Part shown: positions 11,401-20,262 of the stretch, piece by piece | Layout of the letters: every line of letters begins with the position of its first letter | How positions within the stretch are numbered: the first letter of the stretch is position 1 | Origin: Membranipora membranacea | Taxonomy: Eukaryota; Bryozoa; Gymnolaemata; Cheilostomatida; Membraniporidae | NCBI GenBank assembly: GCA_914767715.1 | Contig: OU612066.1 | Span: forward strand, 32,402,283 to 32,462,282 | Reading direction: 5' to 3' | DNA length: 60,000 nt | The notes under the pieces: model-generated | Database searches by the model: none | Told to the model about the DNA's origin: nothing | The model's input: the letters and a program-made list of their open reading frames with translations, nothing else | Program-made: the position numbers and the translations under genes

Positions 11401-14400
11401 ACTTTCATCTAAAACCTCATCATCTGATGCCTCTCCGAACAGGTCAACAAACTCCTCATGCTCATGTTTGGTTACTGCTCGCTTTATTTTAGCTTGTGAT
11501 CCTGCGGAGATAAGTTCCTCCTCAATGCCGGGACGGTAAGCAGGGGTTGAGTAATCAGATGTCTCCGTTTCAATCAATTCCAGACCCTTCCCCTTGTCAT
11601 CCTCTATAGTCTAAAACAAACGCAAGCAATATTGTTGTCACTGCACTATACTGAAATATGAGTTGTAATTAGAAACGCCGCCGGGGGGGGGGGGGGAGGG
11701 CAAAGTCTGGGGGCTCAGACTAGATACTTATAAGTGATCATAATTATATCCTTGATTTGCTTAGCAGATAAATTGTAAACTTTAACTCAATAATCAATCC
11801 CTTTCACAAGGGGAATCCCCTAAAAACTGGGTAACTGTAAATTGCTGAACAGGCTGAACAGACTGAACAGCTGAACAGAATTTCTCAGACTACTATTCGT
11901 TTGATTCTTTACATGATTGGCTAATTTTGCATGAGCATGGACAATTCTTTATATTCTTCTCATTAAATTATTTATTTTAAGTTTGCATTCACCTTGGTTT
12001 CTTTCAATTTCGTTCTCAGTAATTTTTTCGGCATTACACTACTAGTGAATGGATGGAAAGTAGCCCCCCCCCCCTATAAACAAAGCTTTTTAAGACTGGC
12101 TAGATGGAAGGTTGAGCTGGACAATGTTTTTGTGTATCCAATTTCCAGAACACCATCAGATTTTGTCATAATTGGCACATTGATTGCTTCATTTGCTTGC
12201 CCTAAATTGGTTATATTAGGTGCCAACAGGAACTTAGTGACTCATCAAATCATATGGTTAGGAGGAATGTGTTTGAGAAGCGATAGTCAGCCCGAGAAAT
12301 GATTCGAAATAATACTTTTAGTCTGAGAAATTCTGTTCAGCTGTTCAGTCCGTTCAGCCTGTTCAGCAATTTACAGTTACCGCTAAAAACTTCCTTTGTT
12401 TGTTTAATGAATAACAATCCAACCAGATAGCGGAGTATTTATAATCTTTGATAATAGTAGTATAACATTTAGCCCACTCTTTTGAATCATAGAAGTTTCA
12501 TTTCACATCAACATTGTCACAGCCTTGGAGGTTAATTCTAGCCAAGTGAAGTTACTTTGAGTATTGTTCAGGCACATCTCTTGATTTATTGCAGGTAAGT
12601 TGTTTTGGCTGACACATCGGTCTGATCTGCATTTTGTTGTCAGTTCCAGCTTACTACACTGAACATCTCTCAAATAGCCCTTCAGCAATAAACTCAAGTT
12701 ATAGTTCTCATATTGACCAAAAGGCTGGTCTCAGCAGACTTATGTCTCCGACCTCACACTAGGTTATTATATATCAGTTACACCTATCTCACATACTAAC
12801 CACTTATCATTCAGATGGCATGCTTACTTTACCTATCTGTTACAGAATGGGAAACAAACAAAGCAAATCAGATACTAAGAAGGGAGCGACGAGTGCTGCA
12901 GGAAATGGATATTCATACCCATATGGATTTCTCAAAGCAGACAACCTTCCACCGATACCATATGAGTATCCCATCAACGAATCAGATAAAGGTCTCTTTG
13001 TTGTCATCAAGAATGTTGAGTTCGGTTATAAGCATTATTTGGAGAACGACACATGGAAAGAGTCAAACCCTCTCAAGGTAGGATATAACAAAGATGGAAC
13101 ACTCCTCTTCAAAACATTTAATATCAAACCATCAGACCCCAATGTCAAGTATGGTGACAACCTTGGTGCTAACAATCCTAATGATTCTGATGAGGGAACG
13201 TATGACAAATTCATGGAGCAGAAGGTGCTGAATTATGGAGGGGAACCGAAGTTTGTTTTTGTCACACTCATGTCTCATGGGTTTGCGAACGGTGTATTCT
13301 TGCTGGCTGGGACAAATGCTGCAGATCCTTGCTGCGAGGAACTTCCTCGTGGCCAACACAGCCACACAGATATGTGTCATGAGAGGAGACTAAAAGAGGA
13401 CCTGATCGAGCCGATCCAAAAGAAGTTTGTTGGAATTCCCAAAATATTCCTCATTCAAATTTGCCGCGGAGGAAAGGCCGATGACCTTGCCAAGTCAGCC
13501 ATGGAAGGGACTGGAGTGCAGGCTCCTAAACCCGAAGACTTCACACCAAGGACAGCTGACACGCTGGTCATTTATGCTGGCGCTGAAGATCAGATCACAT
13601 GGGTAAACAATGAACCGAAGGAGAAGCAGCCAGTAGGATCCCTGATGATTTATGAGTTCTGCCAAGCTGTGCTTCAACTGGAGAAAAGACTTCTGGCGGT
13701 GTCCCCAACACTTGAGAGCCTAAAGAACCTGAGTGGACAGTCGGCTAGAGAAGGGGATGAGATGAGAGCAGCACTGAACTACTTACAGAGCACGATAGCA
13801 GGCGAGCACCCTGATCCTAACATCAGGATTGATATAGAAAGCGCTGTCGGCGGCTGGATAGGTGATATATGTCGTGTGACATCAGCAAATGTAGCCAGAA
13901 GATACATGATAGAGGAGAAGACTACTACAAATAATGGATTCATTGAAGATAGGAATGCGCTGACAAAATCGCAGCCAGAGGTGAAAAGTTCATTCCATAG
14001 CAAGCTATCATGTGTCAAAATGATGCGGACACAAATTCCAGCATGGGGAAAACCAAGCAGCTCATAAAGATGTCATCTTAAGCTTGGCAGCATTCAGTTA
14101 CATAACTATGACACTGGTAACTGCGAGACACAGCCTAGATATGACGAACTCTCATACAGCAGGAGTGATGGTAATCACAATGTGTAGCTACTAATGTAGC
14201 TGAGTAGACATAGTTTGATTGGAATTTCAGCAAATAACACTGATTGCTATTATTCTCACATAAACCTTAAAGTGTATATGATTTTCTCTGTAGAAATAAG
14301 TTACTCTGTTTTTGTGATAAACTTTAATCATGTCAGCGACTAGACGTTTTATTATAGTTGATAGGCCTAATGTATTTTTCTGCACAGGCATATCAAGGAA

Positions 14401-17400
14401 CTGCCATGTTTATTTTCATATTGCTCAATCAAATATATGAGTCCAATAGATCATCAATTGAAATTATCATTGTTGGGAATGTCTATTTAACTCCTGCCCA
14501 CAGATCATATACATTTTCAAGTGTTAAGATTAAGTCACTCACCGCTTCCTCTTGTAGATAATGTTCCGTACTGTCAGAATTAGAGCGGGTATCTCCCTGA
14601 CCACCTTCAGAGTCTAGAGACAGCCTAACTCTATGTGTTACACTCTTAGCTAGGTGTGTACTCGGCCTGTGAATAATCTCATCTTCAAGTGGGGACAACT
14701 TTTGTGGTACCTGAAATATTTTCAAAAATGTCTGAGAATCGGGCTAAAAGTTGTAGTGGCTGAATCTAGTCACTCCCAATTATGGTTACTGGTACTTCTA
14801 CTATAATTAAGAATTAGTTGGGACCAAGCCAGCACATGTATTTTTTACACCTCTAGCCAGCAATCTCTTATTGAAACCAACAGCCTCTCTGTTGAGCTTT
14901 TAGTATTATAAACACATTTAAAGGTTGTTTTAGCTATTTGAGTTAGGGATACAGAGTAGGGCCTAAGCTATTAATATAGCGTACATTATATTTGTTTAGT
15001 TCCCACAATCAAGAATGATGATAATTATTCTTTGGTGACTCAATAACATTGGTGTCAAGTCTCATGTACATAGTTTACATCATCGCATGTAGGCATGCCA
15101 ATTTAAAATTGAGTACACAGCTTGTAAACTGTAGCAATTTCATTTGGAACCCAATTCTTTGGAAATAAGAGAATGAAGATATGACAAAAAATTTGCAGCA
15201 ATAAGCTGCATTTTGAGTTTCAATTTTCAGCTCATTATAATGAACATCACGCTTGCTTAACTTTGTAGGAGGACCGCAAATAAAAAACACAACACAGACA
15301 GGCTGCATTACTTAGTTGACTGGAATACATACCTCTTTGCCAGGTTGTAGTTTCTCCTGACTAGAGTCAGTGGACGGTATGTTGGTCTTGTTTAGCTCTG
15401 AGATAGGAGTAGGCTTGTAGACTAGCGTCGACGGTCCAGTAGGGAAAGGGTCATGCTGGTAGTGAGGTCTGGGTAAAACCGCTGCTCGATACGAGGCGAG
15501 TCTTTTGGACTTTGTGGTCGTAGGTTTGCCATCTGCACCTAGGGTTAAAAAGAAAACTGACATGACCATTGTAAATAACCGTTGCGGAAAGTATGGCCAA
15601 CGCAGAACTGCATGTACGCACGGGTGTGAAGATATTCTGTCGATTTGTTGGGCTTATGTAAATTGAGCATATGACTCCCATTAATTTTGGATCAAGGAAT
15701 TCAGTCAGTGCAATGGAAGATTTCTAAAGTCAGTTTTGAAGATTATGCTAGAAAGATAATTCAGTAACCTTGCATGGTCACTTGTCCCAGGAAAACTGAA
15801 TTGAAGAGCAGAGTGTCAATTACCTCATCTCTATTTGTAACGCAGTTATTTGAAAAAGTTCCTCGAATAAGCTGTCATCATGTGAGAAAATCGGAAGAAC
15901 TATGATTTCAAAATCATAATATTTATATTTGAGTCGTCATCAAATTTGGCAATTCCGATCTTGCAAGAATTACAGAGTTAGATTCCAGACTGCGACGATG
16001 ATTTTCAATTTGGTAAAGAGTCAAACAACCTAGCCTGACAACAATATTATGTGATCGATCAACTTGAAAACGAGAAATATAAAAATCTCGAGCCTTCATA
16101 AACAATGTTTATTCTTAAAACAGGATTATGTAGGTTCTGCTCAAATTGATGTTACCAAGCATATACATATAAATGAATAGTATTTGTATGTTTATGTTAC
16201 CAAGTCAGCATAGGAGCTGTGGTATTGCATAAGATCATCATATGTAAATTGCAGATCAACATATTTTCCTTACTCAAAACAATTTTAAGTGTGTTATGAA
16301 ACTGAACAGCGCTAAAACGCTATTATCCAGGGGGGGTCTTTCAATTAGATAGAGTGATCCTTCACTAAAGCAAGTTATCACTATCACCTCCCTTCAAAAT
16401 TATCACTCACTTGGTGTTTCAATTAGAGAAAATCGCTCACTCAGAATGTATATAGTTCCATCAAGTGACTGAGCGATCTGAAAGTGAGACCCCTAGCAGG
16501 TATCGCTCACTCACTGAGTGAGCGATAAGATTGCGATTTTGGCTGTTTCTAATAGACAGTTTTCTGAGCTCTTATTTATATCTCAATTAGGAGTTGTCCC
16601 CTCTCCAGTTTGGTACTTTTAACCCACGCCGCATAGGAAAAACTAGCTGAAAGAGGGTTATCTTAAAAACCGCTTATGTTAGGGAAAAACTGATTTTTGA
16701 TTCGGAGTTTGCACCATTGAAAACCCTGTGATACAGGGTTTCAAAAACATTGGAGGCTTGAATGTTGATCAATCTTAATTTTAGTGACGAAACTCATGAA
16801 AAATTCTGCCAAATTGTCCGCAAAACTGGCAGAAAATGCTATAATTGACTATCCAAATACTAAAATGATTTTCCAAACTATGTCCATATGAGTTTTCAAT
16901 GCTGCAGATTCTGAAACAAAAATCATTTTTATCCTATTATAAGCGGTTATCAAGAAAACACTCTTTTCAGCACGTTTTTTCTATGCGGCGTGGGTTAATA
17001 GTACCAAACTAGAGAGAGGACAACTCCGAACTGAGGCCTAAATCAGAGCTCAGAAAACTGTCTATTGAAAGACCCCCCAGTCTGATACCTACATGGCAAG
17101 GTAACTCCAAAATTTGATGCATTGAGATAAATATATTTCGCAGAATTTGACTTTAACGGCGCTGTGTTATCACATGTCATGTGACATGCAGGGAATCTCA
17201 AAATCGATAAAATAACCCAACGCTGGAAGAAAGTCCAATTCTCTCACCTAGGTATCAGCATGTTTGAATGCTCTAACAATGAGAGGAACACCATGGACTT
17301 ACAAATATGTGCATACTACATTTAAGGTGATATTTAAGGAAGCTGAACACAACCCATAGACAACACACCCACGCCTATCCCCTACCTACCTCTTTGTTGT

Positions 17401-17549
17401 TTAGGAAGTGATGTTGAAGCTGCAGACTCATGTGACTTTTTAACCAGATGAGGTTTTTGATGTTTAAAGTGGCAATTTGGTCTCTCACACACACTCAGCG
17501 CAAAGTATGGACAGGGTATGTTCTTAAAGTATCCCGAAGTCGGGAACAT
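2478..17549 (-). CDS. REXO1: RNA exonuclease 1 homologue (REXO1-type DEDDh 3'-5' exonuclease)
   Basis: Seventeen exons give a 946-residue protein: 17549-17390, 15538-15333, 14710-14543, 11610-10885, 10609-10547, 10194-10087, 9801-9679, 9251-9108, 8325-8194, 7818-7719, 7481-7338, 6169-6056, 5522-5341, 4590-4475, 3620-3482, 3082-2959, 2569-2478. The start [16 protein letters not shown] matches the REXO1 N terminus and forms a CCCH zinc finger (C13, C21, C26, H30). A long acidic and Ser/Lys-rich linker (about 180-420) is probably disordered. A second Cys/His site follows (C697, C700, C718, H721). The exonuclease domain has DEDDh motifs: D787 and E789 in FSLDCEM, D870 in GHSLNSD, and H920 and D925 in AGHDSSED. 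The family trims RNA 3' ends and acts in the nucleus; the exact substrate here is not shown. The ATG may follow a 5' untranslated intron, since an acceptor-like tract ends 12 bases upstream. Confidence 0.93.
5205..5285. repeat. Low-complexity AT/GT microsatellite in a REXO1 intron
   Basis: Repeated GTATATGTATACAT-like units occupy this stretch, some 55 bases beyond the donor site of the REXO1 exon 5522-5341. It is simple sequence with no sign of coding. Confidence 0.7.
5826..5990 (+). mobile_element. tRNA-derived SINE-like element
   Basis: The left part resembles a tRNA gene promoter: an A-box-like TTGGTTAGAGCG at 5839-5850 and a B-box-like GGGTTCCGACCC at 5883-5894. No acceptor stem closes it, so it is not a tRNA gene. 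It continues into an unrelated body that ends near a short CTACCCTACCCTAG tail. This is the usual build of a tRNA-headed SINE. It sits in a REXO1 intron on the opposite strand. The right boundary is approximate. Confidence 0.55.
6216..7101. mobile_element. Non-autonomous hAT-like transposon, 886 bp
   Basis: The ends form a perfect 13-bp terminal inverted repeat, TAGGGGTGGAACG, and both sides are flanked by the 8-bp direct repeat CTGATAAG (6208-6215 and 7102-7109). An 8-bp target duplication is the hallmark of the hAT superfamily. Near the right end, ATCCGATCCGAGGTTG-like blocks repeat, as expected for subterminal transposase-binding repeats. No convincing transposase frame is present. The element lies in a REXO1 intron between exons 7481-7338 and 6169-6056. 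Confidence 0.88.
8590..8745. repeat. Degenerate short-period minisatellite in a REXO1 intron
   Basis: Units close to AGTGGAGTTGGAA and AGTGGCGTTTGAA repeat imperfectly with a period near 16 bp. The long minus-strand open frames across it come from the repeat. The flanking exons 9251-9108 and 8325-8194 join in phase without it. Confidence 0.65.
11680..11730. repeat. G-rich dispersed motif, copy 1
   Basis: A CCGCCGGGG run leads through a poly(G) tract to AGTCTGGGGGCTCAGACTA. The same arrangement recurs at 42138-42194 in a UNG intron. The last part is a small inverted repeat (AGTCT...AGACT). It may be one end of a mobile element, but no partner end was found. Confidence 0.5.
11828..12382. mobile_element. 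Non-autonomous hAT-like MITE, 555 bp
   Basis: The first and last ~70 bases are inverted copies of each other, built on GGTAACTGTAAATTGCTGAAC followed by repeated CTGAACAG blocks. The sequence CTAAAAAC flanks both sides (11820-11827 and 12383-12390), an 8-bp target duplication typical of hAT. The outermost two bases do not match perfectly. The plus-strand open frame inside (11994-12302) has no transposase features. It lies in the large REXO1 intron, about 460 bases before the nested caspase-like gene. Confidence 0.82.
12847..14067 (+). CDS. Caspase-like cysteine peptidase nested in a REXO1 intron
   Basis: A single uninterrupted frame encodes 406 residues. The p20-like part (about 45-215) has the catalytic His in LMSHG (H144) and the catalytic Cys in FLIQICRGG (C206), where QICRG stands for the usual caspase QACRG. 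The p10-like part (about 236-280) has [10 protein letters not shown], a Trp at 252 and a Gly-Ser at 264-265, as in caspases. No CARD or death-effector prodomain is present. Instead the protein begins MGNKQSKS, a good N-myristoylation signal, suggesting membrane attachment. A tail of about 125 residues beyond the catalytic fold is unusual. I chose the ATG at 12847 over the in-frame ATG at 12820 because of that motif, and because an acceptor-like CTGTTACAG lies just before it, suggesting a 5' untranslated intron. It lies in the 11611-14542 intron of REXO1 on the opposite strand. Family knowledge suggests cell death or another proteolytic role; substrates are unknown. Confidence 0.87.
   Translation: MGNKQSKSDTKKGATSAAGNGYSYPYGFLKADNLPPIPYEYPINESDKGLFVVIKNVEFGYKHYLENDTWKESNPLKVGYNKDGTLLFKTFNIKPSDPNVKYGDNLGANNPNDSDEGTYDKFMEQKVLNYGGEPKFVFVTLMSHGFANGVFLLAGTNAADPCCEELPRGQHSHTDMCHERRLKEDLIEPIQKKFVGIPKIFLIQICRGGKADDLAKSAMEGTGVQAPKPEDFTPRTADTLVIYAGAEDQITWVNNEPKEKQPVGSLMIYEFCQAVLQLEKRLLAVSPTLESLKNLSGQSAREGDEMRAALNYLQSTIAGEHPDPNIRIDIESAVGGWIGDICRVTSANVARRYMIEEKTTTNNGFIEDRNALTKSQPEVKSSFHSKLSCVKMMRTQIPAWGKPSSS
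16330..17078. mobile_element. MITE (GGGGGGTCTTTCAAT ends), interrupted by a second MITE
   Basis: The outer ends are inverted copies of GGGGGGTCTTTCAA. The left body, about 220 bp, contains repeated CGCTCACTCA and GAGTGAGCGAT blocks and a near-perfect palindrome at 16502-16527. The right end, past the inserted element, is only about 16 bases. A second copy lies at 22360-22595 in the opposite orientation. No clear target duplication was found. It lies in the first REXO1 intron. Confidence 0.7.
16555..17062. mobile_element. Long-TIR MITE with TA target duplication, copy 1
   Basis: The ends GACAGTTTTCTGAGCTC form inverted repeats that stay similar for about 150 bp, and TA flanks both sides (16553-16554 and 17063-17064). 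A TA duplication fits the Tc1/mariner-like group but does not prove it. The copy is inserted inside another MITE. Related copies are at 53177-53684 and, truncated, at 52138-52235. Confidence 0.82.
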
Positions 17550-20262
17550 GTTGTTGACTATCCTGTAGCAAAATAAAAGTGACAGCAATGTTTTTTTTGA
17601 ATGCGGTGTCAAACAGGCATCCAATGCACGATGCTACTGCGATTTTGCGTTCCCAACACAGTAAAAGCCCAGCACTCAATACATAAAAGAGCTGTTTTAT
17701 CAAATTTAATTTCTCACATGGCAGCCTCTAAAAGTTGTTTCAGCTTCATCATTTTGGATTGCCATATGGTTAATGCCTGAACGCACATTCCTGCCACCTG
17801 CCTGTGGACGACAGAATGTGATGAAGGTGAGAATTCCCTGTCCCCCGGTAGCTCATTGCTACATGGTCCCCCAGTGACTGGCTATGTTCCCAAACTGTAA
17901 TTCCCTCTGATTTTCCGTTGATTACACTTAACCAATTACCGACAGACGGCTTGCCATATCGCCGGGACCTATAACAGTAAAGTTGGCGATCATCCTGGAA
18001 GTACAAAGTAAGTACCTCTAGCAGCGGTAACACTAACAAGTTAGGGAACTGCTATGACATTTTCTTGCGCTCATGATTGCCTACAGGTACAGTGTATGAC
18101 TGTGTGTCCCTATCTAGAAGCAACAGAGAAGCTGCAGGATGGAGCAAGCAGTTATTTTAATTGTCTTGGCCAGCTTGCTGGTTTGGTTCAGGGGGAGGAA
18201 GTTAATGCAGTTCAGTTTGCTTGCTGGTTTGTGAGGTCCATTTCGTCATTTCCAAAGCCAGTCCTCTTGAAGAAAACTTGCCACAACCCCAGTTCACCTG
18301 TCACAAGTAGTTGGGTCCAGAAATCAGAAGATAACACAGTTACATTACAGAGAAAGTCCAGTTCCGTATGGGCAATAGCCAGTTTTATGAAAAAATCATA
18401 GTAGAGGGTTTGTTGGTGCAGCCCATGTTGCAATGTAGGACATAGTTTGGGTACTTCGTCTGATCCAACACACGAGTGTTGTTAGATCGTCTGATCCAAC
18501 ACACGAGTGTTGTTAGACATGTTGTTCAACTTGTATTACAGCACTCAAGAACAATGGATTTATAACAATATAGGCTGTATAACCAAGGAGTCTTGTACTC
18601 CTTGGTATAACAATGCTGTATTGTATTTATGAACAATGCTGGAGAGGCCTTGAGCGCTGTAAGACCTGTCCTACAACATGTCTTACAACACCCGCCGCAA
18701 GTGACGGTTTCTAGTGCCCATTCAGACCTGCATAAATTTTTGTAATGTATGAGCTAAAAAGGACTGTCTTTGAACTGATCGGCCCTGAACCCACCTAGTG
18801 ATGAGTAAGTTTACATGCACTTAAATCGCAACTGTCCCAGTGAATGGGACTCTCAACCCCAACACAAGCAAACGGTCTGACAGATGAAATACATACATAA
18901 GTCCAAGTCGCTAAACCGACCAACCCTTTTACTCTTATCCTAGTTAGTAGTCATGGGCTTTGCTAAGCCATTGGTTGGCTAAACAAACCAAGTTGTACAA
19001 CATGTCTTACAACACTCCTGTGTTGGATCAGACTAAGTACCTAAACTTTGTCTTGCATTGCTACATGGGCTGCACCAACAAACCAATGAACTAAACCTCA
19101 TTGAACAAACCCTCTACTATGATTATTTCATAAAACTGGCTATTGCCCATACAGAACTGGACTTTTTCTGTAATAGATGTGGCAAGCATGAGGTACTGGT
19201 AGTCTAATCTACCAATCCAGTTTGCTGGGGTTCAGTTAACGTGGTACATATTTGACTTAACATGTTTGTTCAGTTTCATCAGTCAAACCAAGGAGCTGAG
19301 TGCAGTCAGGCCAAGCCAAGGAATACTCCTTGATCAGACAAACTCTAATTAATTTAATAAAATGACGGTGGGTAAAGACAAAGTTCATTAGTCAGACCAT
19401 GTCCATACTACTCATTGACCATTGTCCTTGGTTTCACCTGACTTCCGCTAGAGCAATGGGCCAGTTCCATTAGATGAGGGGGTGGGGTTATATTTCTCTT
19501 ATCTGCCAGTGTCTATGTTGTTGCACTTTATCCATGTCCTGCGTTATGAGCACAACAACAAAAGAAACTTTCCATTTTGGTCAAGCAAGTGAATGCAACT
19601 GTACTCGCTACATTTGCAATTGGGAACCTTAGGCAAAAGTTATCTTCTCTTTTAATCAAGGAACCATAACCCATGCTTGCTAACAAGATATTAAATGTGT
19701 TGATATTGCAGAAGCAGGAAAATGACCAAGCTTTAGTTGGAGGAAAGGAGGGGGCATGTTGTGGTGTTGTTCCCTCCCACTAAAGATAATAAAGCTTGTG
19801 AAATATGACAGCGTCAAAGGAGCATGGACTCGGCAGTTAACCGTGTATACGGAGCCTGTAACATTATTGTCAAGCGAGACTGAGGTTTACAAGAATCAAG
19901 CACGTATCAGTGTGCTTGGACAATTGGTATCAACAAAAAAGGCAATCAACCTTCTCAAGCTGTAATAGAAACTCATCATGTTACAACTATTGTTTTTGTG
20001 TGCTATGTTAATGAGAGTGAATATAGGAACAAAATGGACAAAGATAGTTGCTTTGTTTGAAGCAGCTTGACCTTATTCTTACAAGTAATACTGTAATAGT
20101 ACTAGTCATACTGAATGGGCTAACATTGTAGTTTATATTTACACCAGAAATTCACAAAACTCATTTAGTTAGGTTTAAGCAGTTTTTTGCTTCTTCAGTT
20201 GGAGTAGTATAATATAACACAATATAATGCTATTTAATGCATTATTTGTATGGCTGCTTTAT
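17550..20262. other. Intergenic spacer between REXO1 and PSMD12
   Basis: Both neighbours are on the minus strand, so this holds the REXO1 promoter on the left and the short PSMD12 3' untranslated region on the right. A large fold-back repeat fills 18343-19180. I see no supported gene in 19200-20260. Confidence 0.5.
18343..19180. mobile_element. Fold-back element with ~180-bp inverted arms
   Basis: Arms at about 18343-18530 and 18995-19180 are inverted copies at roughly 85-90% identity, with about 460 bases between them. Read outward, both arms carry the same coding-like phrase (LYYDFFIKLAIAHTELDF and LYYDYFIKLAIAHTELDF), so they probably derive from a coding exon of a transposon or gene. The left arm also holds a 30-bp tandem duplication (18460-18520), and the loop has a small hairpin at 18582-18606. 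No target duplication was identified. Confidence 0.7.

Noticed and set aside
11994-12302. 102-codon plus-strand frame
   Set aside because: It lies wholly inside the hAT-like MITE and shows no transposase or other motif.
12820-12846. Upstream in-frame ATG for the caspase-like gene
   Set aside because: It adds MLTLPICYR, which overlaps a splice-acceptor-like tract, and would mask the MGNKQSKS motif.
18054-18433. Overlapping frames on both strands near the fold-back element
   Set aside because: They cross the arm boundary and only the arm portion is coding-like; no gene is supported.
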